Shown here: positions 13,304-21,619 of the stretch, one piece after another
Layout of the letters: the number at the start of each line of letters is the position of its first letter
Position numbering within the stretch: the stretch's first letter is position 1
IMG/VR virus record: IMGVR_UViG_3300035698_005782
Span: 1 to 22,276 of that record
Direction: 5' to 3' (one strand)
DNA length: 22,276 nucleotides
DNA from: a virus
Notes under the pieces: model-generated
Seen by the model: only the letters and a program-made list of their open reading frames with translations
Databases searched by the model: none
Told to the model about the DNA's origin: nothing
Made by a program: the position numbers and the translations under genes

Positions 13304-16300
13304 TGGTAGATAAAAAATATATCGGAGTATTACTATTCGTTTTGTTAGCTTCAGGTGTAATTTATGTTTCTATGGGTAATGATGTTAGAATAAGAGTTGA
13401 CAATGATAAGTCTACATTTTATATTTATAACGGTGGTTGGAGAATATCAGGAATTGAGTATAATAAATTGTTTAAAGGAACTAGCTTATGCTATCGGTCT
13501 GCGCAAAACATTAATATAGAATATATTATTGAAGATAAAAATATAACTATAATAAGAACCACACCATACATAGGTCAATGTGAATCAGCAGAGATTATAG
13601 ACATATACACATTTGATGGAAATATAAATGATGTTAACCTATTCCCAATATCTCATACAGTAGAGGTAAATGGCGCAGAGGGATTAATATATCAATATGA
13701 AGTAAGAAACCTTGTTTATGATGGAGAAACAGAACCAGTAACAGGTACATCTATGTCCTTTGGTATGAACATGAAAGTAGAATGGGATGATGATTATTAT
13801 TGGGGTAAGGTTTACAAATCAGGAATACTAAAAATAAGATACCGACCAGAAGGTAATGAGACTTATAACCTAAGACTATTTGATCCTATAGATGATTGGG
13901 CAGATGAGAATTTTGGTTGTCGTATTCCAATACCTGTAACAAATACTGCTAGCCTGTCTCAGATAGTGACAATAGATAATGCAGATTATTCTCTATTTAT
14001 AGGTAATATGTCCGATACTGGTGATGATATAGTATTTTTCAGCAACGACAATGCGACAACTTATGACCACTTACCCGTTTTTATTAACAAAACAAACACC
14101 AGCCTGTTTTTGGTCAATCCAACAAGTGAATCAATACTTTGGCTATATGGGTGTAACTCAACTGCAATACCAGATAATACAAGTGTAAATGTAGCTAAGT
14201 TCTGGGATACTTTTGATAATGATACATACTGGAATGATGGCGATGATTCTGGTTGTACGAGTTATGTAGCCAACGGTTTCATGAATCTTAATGCAACATC
14301 AAGCGGTGGATATGCTTTAAGAATAGGTAATGTAGCAATGTGGGGAACAACAGATGATATAACTGTTCTTGCAGGATACGATACAGTTGATTTGAGTGAA
14401 CATTCCTCAGACAGAGATTTTAACATGGTATTAAGAAATGCTAACTATAATGGAGATTCTATGGAATTTATATCAAAGGCATTTGATCCTAATTGGTATT
14501 TTGCGAGCCAATACTATGACGGTAGTTCACAGTGGTATAAAAATTATGCTACTCCTCAATTAATTAATAAAGTTTATTTTATGGAATTCATAGTACAACC
14601 TACTACAGATGATATGTTTTCTAATCTATATAATTCTGATTATACTGCATTAAATGATACTCTTTCGTGGACAGGTTACACAGACAATACAATAGATAGA
14701 ATAGCAAGATTAAGGGCTAGAGATAGCCAAAGTGCAGCTGTTGACTCAAGAGTTTATTTTGTAGTAGTATATGACAATAGCACAATATCATTCACACCTT
14801 CGACAATAGAATATTTTGTAGCTGCTGAAGCTCCTAGTGATGATCCACCAACTTCAACATTATCAACTCCAGCAGACAATGCAATAACAACAACATACAC
14901 AGTAAACTTCACATATACCCCAACAGATGACCATTTACTTAGTAGTGCTAACTTGTATTATAAACCAAATGAAGTCCTTAAAATTGCTACTGTGGGCATA
15001 ATATATAATGCAAATGAATCTGTTGGAAGTGATTATCAAGATAATACAACTAATCGTTTAGGAAGTGCTATAACTGAAATAGATGCTTGGGGAGCAGATG
15101 TTCTTGTTAACGGTGGTGATTCTGTTTCTGCTAATTATGGTGGCGGTTGTGATACAGGAGAAAGTGCCCAGGTAAAATTAGATTTACAAAATGTTACCAA
15201 TATCCTTAATGACACATCAGCTAGTCTTAATCATGTTTTTGGTAACCATGAAATATGTAATCTTGTTGTAGCTGATGTTTTAGAAATTTGGGATAGAGAT
15301 GATAGTTATTACTACCAAGACATAAAGGGTTATCGTTTAATCTATCTGGATGCTCTTGTTACAGCTAACTCGCCTTGCCATTATACTGATGGTGATTGTC
15401 ATAGAGCATTAGGATCAACACAATTAGCATGGGTAGGAGAGCTTGTTACAAATTCAACAATGCCTGCAATATTGTTCATAGGTAAGGTAGCCTCTAACTT
15501 CACATCTACAGGTGGTTGGTATATAACAGACAGAGCAGATTTCCAGACAATTATCCAAGCAGATAATTCCTCTGCTATATTAGTAATAGAAAATGATATG
15601 CACGGTATGTATAATGATACTTCCGAAAGTGTCTGGTATGTTAGTCCAGGTAGTTTCCTTGATGGTTTAATGGGTAGATCAGGTGAAGGTGATTGGGTCG
15701 AGATGTCAGCATACCTAAAAATGACCTTATACCCAAATAACAATACAATACACTTTAACCATACAACAATTACTAATAGCTGGTATCAGATATATAATTA
15801 TGGTGACTTTAAAACTAACTCTACCTGGGAATGGAATGCTAAGGCAACAAATGGTAGTGTAATGACAAATAATAGTGTCAATGGTATAGAAGATACACTA
15901 CCTAGTGAGTATGGAGATATAAACTATACCTGGGCAATAGCAGTTACAGACAACGCAAGTCAGACAACTTTTTCAGCTAATAGAACACTTACATTAAATG
16001 TTTCAGGAGATTTAGACCCACCAGTAATAGAAGTATTGTTACCAGAGAATATATCATATACAACAACTTCACTAATATTATCATGGTCAACTAATGAAGA
16101 ACCAAATTGGGTAGTATATAGTTTAAATGGTGGATCAAATATAACTTTAAACGACTCTTTCTGGACTTATCCATATTATCAGGAAGATGCTGATGAAACA
16201 ACCACTTCTGGACATTGGGGCAACCCTGTAACACGACTTTATGATGGTGATTGGGGAACAAGTTCTATGCCGAGTAGTGAAAGTATTGTTTATTTATATC

Positions 16301-17094
16301 AAAATTATACAAATAGTTCTTTTATTGATTCTATTTTATGGGAAGTTAAAGATACAGATTCAAGAAGAAATTTAACTGTTATATCATCATGCATAAATAA
16401 TGGGGTTGATTTTAGATTAAAAATTGATGCTTCTGTAAGTCCAGATGAAGTTGAATGGAGTTGTTATAATGGAAGTGATTATGAGGTTATATCATTAACA
16501 ACTGGTCCAGATGGGGGAACACGTGCGTATGAAGAAGCTGTTTGGTGGTTTTATAAAACATCCTTTACAGCACAAGTGGGGCAGAATTACATTACAGTCT
16601 ATGCAAATGATTCAGCAGGCAATCTAGGTGCTACAACAGTATACTTCTGGGTAGGTGATTATAATATAAGCTATGATTATCCAACAAATACATCAGACTT
16701 TGAGCTTAACTTTAGTTCAGGAACGTATAGCTTTAATTATACACATCAGACAGTAACATGGGTGAATATAACACCTGAGAATCAGACAAGTTCAATAGGA
16801 ATACATAATGTTACTGTATGGGAATATACAGGATTAACAGGCAATGTATCAATAGATGTGTTATTAAATGATTCTGTACCTGCGTGTATGAGTTTTTATC
16901 TTACAAATAGCTCTTCTACTTACTTAGCAAAGGATACATCAACAGCACTTACATTAAGTGATTCGCAACAAACAATATACACATCTACAGAAGTTAGTAT
17001 CAGTAGACAGTTTTTTGAATGGGTAGAATTTATAAATTGTACTGTTTCACAGACATTTGACCATCTAATAAACTTCACATTTACGGTGTTATAA
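13303..17094 (+). CDS. Giant multidomain surface protein with nested phosphoesterase-like module
   Basis: A 1263-aa protein; ATG 13303 overlaps the previous TGA. Residues ~4-22 are a signal peptide or N-terminal membrane anchor (YIGVLLFVLLASGVIYVSMG). Residues ~25-195 form an archaeal surface-type beta domain; ~200-450 are DUF2341-like (NFGCRIPIPVTN, ILWLYGCNST). An Ig-like domain starts at ~514 (DPPTSTLSTPADN). A calcineurin-like module (~557-827) interrupts it, and its last strands resume at ~833-903 (TWAIAVTDNAS, TLTLNVSG). In the module GD (D606) and GNHE (647-650) are present, but D-x-H reads I-I-Y, the next His reads G-K (727-728) and GHxH reads NDMH (H767). A second Ig domain (~905-1120) has an insert at ~951-1086. 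Sequons are very frequent. It may be a host-contact fibre or secreted protein. Confidence 0.7.
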   Translation: MVDKKYIGVLLFVLLASGVIYVSMGNDVRIRVDNDKSTFYIYNGGWRISGIEYNKLFKGTSLCYRSAQNINIEYIIEDKNITIIRTTPYIGQCESAEIIDIYTFDGNINDVNLFPISHTVEVNGAEGLIYQYEVRNLVYDGETEPVTGTSMSFGMNMKVEWDDDYYWGKVYKSGILKIRYRPEGNETYNLRLFDPIDDWADENFGCRIPIPVTNTASLSQIVTIDNADYSLFIGNMSDTGDDIVFFSNDNATTYDHLPVFINKTNTSLFLVNPTSESILWLYGCNSTAIPDNTSVNVAKFWDTFDNDTYWNDGDDSGCTSYVANGFMNLNATSSGGYALRIGNVAMWGTTDDITVLAGYDTVDLSEHSSDRDFNMVLRNANYNGDSMEFISKAFDPNWYFASQYYDGSSQWYKNYATPQLINKVYFMEFIVQPTTDDMFSNLYNSDYTALNDTLSWTGYTDNTIDRIARLRARDSQSAAVDSRVYFVVVYDNSTISFTPSTIEYFVAAEAPSDDPPTSTLSTPADNAITTTYTVNFTYTPTDDHLLSSANLYYKPNEVLKIATVGIIYNANESVGSDYQDNTTNRLGSAITEIDAWGADVLVNGGDSVSANYGGGCDTGESAQVKLDLQNVTNILNDTSASLNHVFGNHEICNLVVADVLEIWDRDDSYYYQDIKGYRLIYLDALVTANSPCHYTDGDCHRALGSTQLAWVGELVTNSTMPAILFIGKVASNFTSTGGWYITDRADFQTIIQADNSSAILVIENDMHGMYNDTSESVWYVSPGSFLDGLMGRSGEGDWVEMSAYLKMTLYPNNNTIHFNHTTITNSWYQIYNYGDFKTNSTWEWNAKATNGSVMTNNSVNGIEDTLPSEYGDINYTWAIAVTDNASQTTFSANRTLTLNVSGDLDPPVIEVLLPENISYTTTSLILSWSTNEEPNWVVYSLNGGSNITLNDSFWTYPYYQEDADETTTSGHWGNPVTRLYDGDWGTSSMPSSESIVYLYQNYTNSSFIDSILWEVKDTDSRRNLTVISSCINNGVDFRLKIDASVSPDEVEWSCYNGSDYEVISLTTGPDGGTRAYEEAVWWFYKTSFTAQVGQNYITVYANDSAGNLGATTVYFWVGDYNISYDYPTNTSDFELNFSSGTYSFNYTHQTVTWVNITPENQTSSIGIHNVTVWEYTGLTGNVSIDVLLNDSVPACMSFYLTNSSSTYLAKDTSTALTLSDSQQTIYTSTEVSISRQFFEWVEFINCTVSQTFDHLINFTFTVL

Positions 17095-19361
17095 TGGCTA
17101 CTTCAAGTTCAAGAACAAAAAGAAGAACAATAGTCGTACCTTATGGTCAGGACAAACGTTATTCTATATGGGTAAAAGATGAAACCAGTACACTTAACCC
17201 TGGAAAATATAACTTTTCAAATAAACTTTTTACATTTGAAGTAACCGAAAGATTAAATAATGTATGGTCATTTCGAGCCAAGATTATAGGTGTTACTACA
17301 GCTGATTTGGGGTATATTAAAAGAAACAATGTTGTTAAGTTCTTCGTAAACAATACCTGTTGGTTCGTAGGACAGATTAAATCAGCGCCGGTACAGAATA
17401 ATAATGTAGACATAGAAGCAGTTGGTAAGGTAGCCTGGGAACTAAATAATGATGATATGACAGGAGTCGAGTATTCAGCTACAGTACACTCTACAATTAA
17501 TACAAATATAACAACAGGTTCAAGCGTATCTATGAACAATAATGAGAGCTATGGAACAATATCTAAGATTCGTTTTGAAGACGGAGATACAAAGCTAGGT
17601 GCTATAAGGGAGAATGTAGAAAATGTAGGCTATGAGTGGTACGAAGATTGGGGAAACCATAAAGATAACGATTATGATTCTTACAATATAAATTGTGTAG
17701 CACAAAAAGGTTCAGCTAGTTCAGTCTATACTTTTGCTAAGACGGGTTCAGGGGCTAATATAATAGAGTCTAAAAAGGAAGAAGATGTAGGCAGAATGGC
17801 TAATTATATAACAGTTAAAGGCTTCGGTGACGGTGACTTACAACTTCAAAGCGTATGCTATCATGCTACAATAGTTAGATCAACCCTAGCGACTGCATTG
17901 ACAGCCTCAGCTACAAGCGTAGTCCTTACAGATGCTAGTGATTTTGATTCTAGCGGAGATGTCTGGGTAGGGTGCGAGAAGATAACATATACAGGTAAGT
18001 CTTCAAATACCCTTACAACTTGTACCAGGGCTGTAGATTCACTTGGTAATGCTGATAAACTCCCAGGATGGGAAACAGATACAACAGGCTATGCTCATGA
18101 CACAGGAGTAGTAGTATTTGACGCACAACATACGACAAGCTCACCAGAGGCAAGTTCTTCAATAAGCGACAACGGTTTAATCAAAGGTAGAGCAATAAAC
18201 CGAACAGTAGTAGACCAGAACGCCTTAGATAAAATAAGTCAGAACCTTATAGATGAGTTTAAAACACCACCTGAGTATAATACTCTTAGACCTACAGACC
18301 CAAAGACAGTAATAGAAGCAGTAACCCTTGGGGATTATGTCACAGTTACAGATACAACAAGTGGTCTTACAGGTACACATAGAGTCAAAGGTATGATATT
18401 AAAGCGAGGTAGTGACGGTGTAGAGAACCTAACGTTAGAGCTTAACAATGTAAAAAACGATGCAGTAGATATAATCTCTAATCTAGCAGACAGTTTAAAC
18501 AGCGAAGCTTCTAAGATACAAGGTTCTCCGACTTATATTAACTTAACAGTACAAGAAAATGGTGATGATTCTAACTATGTCACAATAAGGGCAACTATAC
18601 CTGCTGAAATAGTAGCTATAAAGTCTGCAGTATTAAAGTTTGAACTTACAGACTTTAGAGCTTATACATCTTCTAGTCAGACAGCAACAAATGATGGTGG
18701 TTCAACGATAGTAGAACAATCAACAGATACATTTACAAGCGAGACATTTGACGGAGAGAGTTGGGAAAAGGCAGACGATGTAACCTTTAATTCAACAGAT
18801 ACAGCAGGTGCACACTTCTTTATTAATTTTGAGAGTGTATTAGCAGGGGCTTTTGGTGGAAGTGCAGATGTACCAATATATTTTAGAATAAAACGTGGTA
18901 GCGATTATTGGCCTGACTCAGGTGGTATTAAGATTTACAAATTTGAAAACACAACGGAATGGACTAATATTCATATATTTGTTCCTGAAAATACAGCGTC
19001 AAATACTTATGATATAGAATTTTATGTAGACAATTCTGATGTTAGTACAGATGATGTAACTGCTGGAATGTATTGGAACGCATATTCAATAGCACAGCAT
19101 TCTCACTCAATATCATTAACTTTTGGTATATACAAAGAGACACTAACAAGCCCTTCTGTAGATGTATATGTAGGTGAGTACGCCGGATCATTCGCACAAG
19201 TAGGGTCTTCATTTACAGCAGTAGATACGACACAAACACTTGATATAACAGACAGGTTAAAGTCACTCGGAAGTGATAAAAGAATTGAGATACAGTTTCG
19301 TTGTAATAAAAATATGAGGGTTGAATGCGACGGATATATTCTAGCACACTTAAAACCCTAG
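17094..19361 (+). CDS. Baseplate hub/tail-associated protein
   Basis: A 755-aa protein; ATG 17094 overlaps the previous TAA by one base. Residues ~1-260 have the beta-rich pattern of siphoviral hub (gp27/gpD-like) proteins: FSNKLFTFEVTERLNNVWSF, CWFVGQIKSAPV, then DIEAVGKVAWEL. Residues ~263-350 are an insertion with LTDASDF, VWVGCEKITYTGK and TTCTRAVDS, the familiar small beta module found in such proteins. The hub resumes at ~370 (QNALDKISQNLIDEF, LGDYVTVTD, HRVKGMILKRG). The C-terminal half (~475-755) is beta-rich with an AQHSHSISLTFGIYKET element seen in tail proteins. It would form the tail tip and carry host-binding domains. There is no peptidase motif that I can see. Confidence 0.65.
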   Translation: MATSSSRTKRRTIVVPYGQDKRYSIWVKDETSTLNPGKYNFSNKLFTFEVTERLNNVWSFRAKIIGVTTADLGYIKRNNVVKFFVNNTCWFVGQIKSAPVQNNNVDIEAVGKVAWELNNDDMTGVEYSATVHSTINTNITTGSSVSMNNNESYGTISKIRFEDGDTKLGAIRENVENVGYEWYEDWGNHKDNDYDSYNINCVAQKGSASSVYTFAKTGSGANIIESKKEEDVGRMANYITVKGFGDGDLQLQSVCYHATIVRSTLATALTASATSVVLTDASDFDSSGDVWVGCEKITYTGKSSNTLTTCTRAVDSLGNADKLPGWETDTTGYAHDTGVVVFDAQHTTSSPEASSSISDNGLIKGRAINRTVVDQNALDKISQNLIDEFKTPPEYNTLRPTDPKTVIEAVTLGDYVTVTDTTSGLTGTHRVKGMILKRGSDGVENLTLELNNVKNDAVDIISNLADSLNSEASKIQGSPTYINLTVQENGDDSNYVTIRATIPAEIVAIKSAVLKFELTDFRAYTSSSQTATNDGGSTIVEQSTDTFTSETFDGESWEKADDVTFNSTDTAGAHFFINFESVLAGAFGGSADVPIYFRIKRGSDYWPDSGGIKIYKFENTTEWTNIHIFVPENTASNTYDIEFYVDNSDVSTDDVTAGMYWNAYSIAQHSHSISLTFGIYKETLTSPSVDVYVGEYAGSFAQVGSSFTAVDTTQTLDITDRLKSLGSDKRIEIQFRCNKNMRVECDGYILAHLKP

Positions 19362-19366
19362 ATAAC

Positions 19367-19377
19367 TTTATAAACTA
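19367..19377 (+). promoter_or_regulatory. TATA box (leaderless) for the small membrane gene cassette
   Basis: TTTATAAACTA starts 29 nt before ATG 19396, nearly the same motif and distance as at 2049 and 4511. No Shine-Dalgarno site is present before the ATG. It lies just after the hub gene stop. Confidence 0.65.
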
Positions 19378-19395
19378 TTAAATTGTTTATTAAAC

Positions 19396-19599
19396 ATGAA
19401 ATATGAAAATAGAGTACAATGGTTATATACTATTATACTTAAAGTCCTAGATAGAATAATTATAGGACATACCCTTAATGAAGAATTTACAGAAGAAAAT
19501 ATAGAACAACAAAAAATAACAGCAAACAAGTATCTAGGATACATGAAACGTTTATTTGTAATATCTTTAACCTTAACAACATTAGCTAAGTTTATATAA
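19396..19599 (+). CDS. Small protein with C-terminal hydrophobic segment
   Basis: A 67-aa protein behind its own leaderless promoter. The first half has a helix WLYTIILKVLDRIIIG, the middle is charged (NEEFTEENIEQQKI), and the end (RLFVISLTLTTLAKFI) is a possible short membrane segment. It is next to a holin-like gene and may belong to a lysis cassette, but no family is recognised. Confidence 0.5.
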   Translation: MKYENRVQWLYTIILKVLDRIIIGHTLNEEFTEENIEQQKITANKYLGYMKRLFVISLTLTTLAKFI

Positions 19600-19619
19600 A
19601 CAAAAAACGAAGTAATTCT

Positions 19620-19808
19620 ATGTCATACAGCTTTATCACAGGTCTTTGGAAGTCTGTTAAGAACACCACAATAGTCCTACTCCCAGCATTGGGTGCAGGA
19701 TGGATAGCTTTTACACAGAAGGTACCAGAAGAGTATACACCTATTGTACTAGCTATTGGTGGTTTCCTTGCATACTTTGTAAAGAACTATCTACAATTTG
19801 AAGATTAG
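19620..19808 (+). CDS. Holin-like small membrane protein
   Basis: A 62-aa protein with two hydrophobic stretches: ~14-30 (NTTIVLLPALGAGWIAF) and ~41-55 (PIVLAIGGFLAYFV), separated by a charged loop KVPEEY. The size, two membrane helices and position at the end of the tail genes fit a holin that permeabilises the cell membrane at the end of infection. No ribosome site is obvious. The family cannot be told by eye. Confidence 0.6.
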   Translation: MSYSFITGLWKSVKNTTIVLLPALGAGWIAFTQKVPEEYTPIVLAIGGFLAYFVKNYLQFED

Positions 19809-19826
19809 ACCCTACCCCTATTTCTC

Positions 19827-19922
19827 ATGGAACTATATGAGAGGGAGTTTAAGGCTAACATCTTAAAACAATACTTTTTATTATCCATAGGAATAACCAT
19901 ATATACCTTTATAAGTAATTAA
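19827..19922 (+). CDS. 31-aa single-helix membrane peptide (uncertain)
   Basis: ATG 19827 to TAA 19922, 18 nt after the holin-like gene. The product (MELYEREFKANILKQYF and onward) has a charged N-terminus and a hydrophobic C-terminal half (FLLSIGITIYTFIS). No clear ribosome site is present. It may be a third lysis-cassette peptide or chance. Confidence 0.35.
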   Translation: MELYEREFKANILKQYFLLSIGITIYTFISN

Positions 19923-20127
19923 TATACCTATAACTAGGTTGACCACCTATGAATACCCATGAGGGTGATGCGTAAAACGCATCCTTTATTTTACAAATAA
20001 AATCACATATAGATAGCTAGTATAACCAACTAGTATAAAGGTTTCGTTTACATCTTACGTACCTCTTAGCTAGGCTTCATAGAGGGTTCAGATCATTGAC
20101 TACATCTAGGTAGGTTAGTTATACTTG
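19923..20127. other. Convergent intergenic region
   Basis: About 205 bp without a convincing gene, between rightward late and leftward early genes. It holds a TATA-like CCTATAACTA at 19927-19936 and small hairpins (ACCC/GGGT at 19955-19966, GATGCGT/ACGCATC at 19967-19983, ATTTTA/TAAAAT at 19988-20003). It also has a direct repeat CTAGTATAA at 20017-20025 and 20030-20038. A 13-codon frame at 19959-20000 is too short to call. Confidence 0.5.
19967..19993 (+). terminator. Hairpin plus T-rich tract ending the late operon
   Basis: A perfect 7-bp stem, GATGCGT / ACGCATC, with an AAA loop, followed by CTTTATTTTA. This is the strongest terminator-like structure in the window, and it sits where rightward and leftward transcription meet. 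Confidence 0.55.
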
Positions 20128-20140
20128 TTACATAGTAACA
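20126..20140 (-). terminator. Hairpin at the end of the leftward cluster
   Basis: A 6-bp inverted repeat TGTTAC / GTAACA with a 3-nt loop spans the stop codon of the leftward nuclease gene. It may help end leftward transcription, but is short. Confidence 0.3.
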
Positions 20141-20526
20141 CTATTTAATACTCTATTTGTAAAAGCATGAATCCATTGTTTGAAATAAGGGTATGTTATT
20201 ACTTCACATTTACCGTACTTGTCTTTATACTTATTTTCTATTTTCCCGCTTGTGACTACAATATACTTGTCGGGATTCGTCTTCGCTATGGCGTTGGTCA
20301 AGCCCCGCAGTGGAACAGGTACAAGTCTCCTTTCTCTCCACACAAACAACTGGTCGTTCTGCACAGCCAATGTACTTTTAGGGTAATCTTTACACTCTAT
20401 AAGTAGGGTAAACCCAGCAAGTTTTGCGAGCACATCAACAGGTCTTCCGTTAGAATCTATTACATTCCACCCAATATCCCTTAAAATAGCCTTAATTATG
20501 TTCTCAAACTCTAGCCCGTTATTCAT
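20128..20526 (-). CDS. PD-(D/E)XK nuclease-like protein
   Basis: A 132-aa protein. The start at 20526 is chosen because a TATA box lies ~26 nt upstream and because the domain begins there (MNNGLEFENIIKAILRDIGW); an upstream in-frame start would add 16 residues lying over the promoter. The nuclease core is seen as a helix with E6/E8, then RPVD (D31), then LLIECKD (E44, K46). This is the D-x(12)-E-x-K arrangement of restriction-endonuclease-like folds such as Holliday junction resolvases and Mrr-type enzymes. It would cut or resolve DNA in replication, recombination or host-DNA degradation. It is the last gene of the leftward cluster. Confidence 0.7.
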   Translation of the reverse strand: MNNGLEFENIIKAILRDIGWNVIDSNGRPVDVLAKLAGFTLLIECKDYPKSTLAVQNDQLFVWRERRLVPVPLRGLTNAIAKTNPDKYIVVTSGKIENKYKDKYGKCEVITYPYFKQWIHAFTNRVLNSVTM

Positions 20527-20547
20527 AGACTTATAATTACCCTGGGG

Positions 20548-20557
20548 TTTATATAAA
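20548..20557 (-). promoter_or_regulatory. TATA box for the leftward nuclease gene
   Basis: TTTATATAAA (self-complementary), centred 26-27 nt from the start codon at 20526 on the minus strand. The leaderless spacing is the same as for the late promoters. Confidence 0.6.
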
Positions 20558-20586
20558 ATAAGCCTGTTATACACCGGTAAAATAAT

Positions 20587-20871
20587 CTAATCTCCAGGTA
20601 AAATATATGGTTTTCTATCAGATAATACTACCTTGTTTACAGGAAGATTATGTAAATCCCATTCATATACCTCAGATGAGATTACAATATTCCCATATAT
20701 TGCCCATAATGGCAATTTTATATTATCTTTTTCTTGTATTATCCTGTTAAAGTCTTCTGAACTACTTCTGCCGACAACAAACAAGTCGGCATCTTTAAAA
20801 TCCTGCTTCAACACAATTGCTTTTTCATGTTCTGGTTCTTCAACAGCACCTTTACCTGCACCTTCAACCAT
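20587..20871 (-). CDS. Unknown small acidic protein
   Basis: A 94-aa protein with no recognised family. The N-terminus is Gly/Glu-rich (MVEGAGKGAVEEPEHEKA). The middle is alpha/beta-like: DADLFVVGRSSSEDFNRII, then LPLWAIYGNIVISSEVYEW. No signal peptide, Cys pair or catalytic motif is seen. It lies 44 bp after the upstream leftward gene, with a TATA-like AAATATAATA about 28 nt before the start, so it may have its own leaderless promoter. Early-region position suggests a takeover or anti-defence role, without direct evidence. Confidence 0.55.
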   Translation of the reverse strand: MVEGAGKGAVEEPEHEKAIVLKQDFKDADLFVVGRSSSEDFNRIIQEKDNIKLPLWAIYGNIVISSEVYEWDLHNLPVNKVVLSDRKPYILPGD

Positions 20872-20895
20872 AATACCACTTCTGGTTAGATTACC

Positions 20896-20905
20896 TATTA
20901 TATTT
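20896..20905 (-). promoter_or_regulatory. Possible TATA box for the 94-aa early gene
   Basis: AAATATAATA on the minus strand, centred about 28 nt before the start codon at 20871. The region is AT-rich, so chance occurrence is possible. Confidence 0.4.
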
Positions 20906-20915
20906 GTTTTTGTTT

Positions 20916-21194
20916 TTAAATATTATACCCAGCATTAACACCATTAAACAATTTCCCCTGTATAGCCCCATGTAAGTTAATATGAGCTATTTCCTCAAAA
21001 TTATGTTCATCAGCTTTAAGCCCAGTAAAATCAAATATAGCATACCTTTTAATTTCACCACCCTCTTTCATACTTATATCATATATAGAGCAAAATATTT
21101 CACCGTCTATAAACTTCTCCATTATATAAGGTATCTCTCCCATTTGACTGTTTCCTAAGAAATCTACTACTCTATTCATGTTTTCGTCTATCAT
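20916..21194 (-). CDS. Unknown small early protein
   Basis: A 92-aa protein whose ATG overlaps the upstream leftward stop by 4 bp (ATGA), so translation is probably coupled. The sequence begins with an acidic helix (MIDENMNRVVDFLG) and continues with beta-like segments (EIFCSIYDISM, IKRYAIFDFTGL) and an AHINLHGAIQGKLFNG end. I do not recognise it. It probably works with the 104-aa partner encoded just before it. Confidence 0.55.
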   Translation of the reverse strand: MIDENMNRVVDFLGNSQMGEIPYIMEKFIDGEIFCSIYDISMKEGGEIKRYAIFDFTGLKADEHNFEEIAHINLHGAIQGKLFNGVNAGYNI

Positions 21195-21505
21195 AGGTCA
21201 TATACTCCCAATAGGTCTATTATTCTATCTTGTGCAACTTTTCTTATTTCAGGGTCATTCCAATACTTCTTTGTCATTTTTTTAATAGTCTCTTCACTCT
21301 CGTCTAATTTAATATAATTCAGAACTTCATGTAGAAGAGTATTACATAAGTTACCGTAGGTATAAGTTATACCTATACCCCATTCGTTAGTAGTTGGGTG
21401 TTGTAGAAGAATACCTGCTAAATCCTGACCAGTATAGGGATTGTACAGTTCAGGTCTGAGTACGACTCTAAAATCCCTTAGGTTTTCTATTATTTTGCCC
21501 TTCAT
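21191..21505 (-). CDS. Unknown early protein with HEVLN motif
   Basis: A 104-aa protein, the first gene of the leftward cluster. Residues ~12-50 are beta-like (FRVVLRPELYNPYTGQ, EWGIGITYTYGN). Residues ~55-70 hold LLHEVLNYIKLDES, which resembles the HExxH helix of zincin peptidases but with Asn63 where the second His would be. The C-terminus is helical and charged. The shape is like small SprT/ImmA-type metallopeptidase domains, with the active site incomplete, so a binding role is more likely than catalysis. A weak TATA-like TTATTAAAAC lies ~24 nt upstream. Confidence 0.5.
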   Translation of the reverse strand: MKGKIIENLRDFRVVLRPELYNPYTGQDLAGILLQHPTTNEWGIGITYTYGNLCNTLLHEVLNYIKLDESEETIKKMTKKYWNDPEIRKVAQDRIIDLLGVYDL

Positions 21506-21619
21506 ATTAATAGTTATTTTAAGTTTTAATAACTTTTGTTTTACAGCCGTAAAATAGTATACCTTTAAATAGTACCAGTTTAATTAAGTATTAAGTGATT
21601 AATTAAATGGGGTGAAAAT
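21506..21619. promoter_or_regulatory. Divergent early promoter region
   Basis: A 114-bp gap between leftward and rightward early genes. It contains an AAGTT/AACTT inverted repeat (21521-21535). Two direct copies of AAATAGTA lie at 21552-21559 and 21567-21574, 15 bp apart. A TATA-like TTTAAATAGTA lies at 21564-21574, and TTAAGTATTAAGTGATTAAT follows at 21584-21603. The repeats could be operator sites for an early regulator. Confidence 0.5.

Noticed and set aside
20167-20406. Rightward frame across the leftward nuclease gene
   Set aside because: The minus-strand frame has a nuclease motif and a well-placed promoter; this one has neither.
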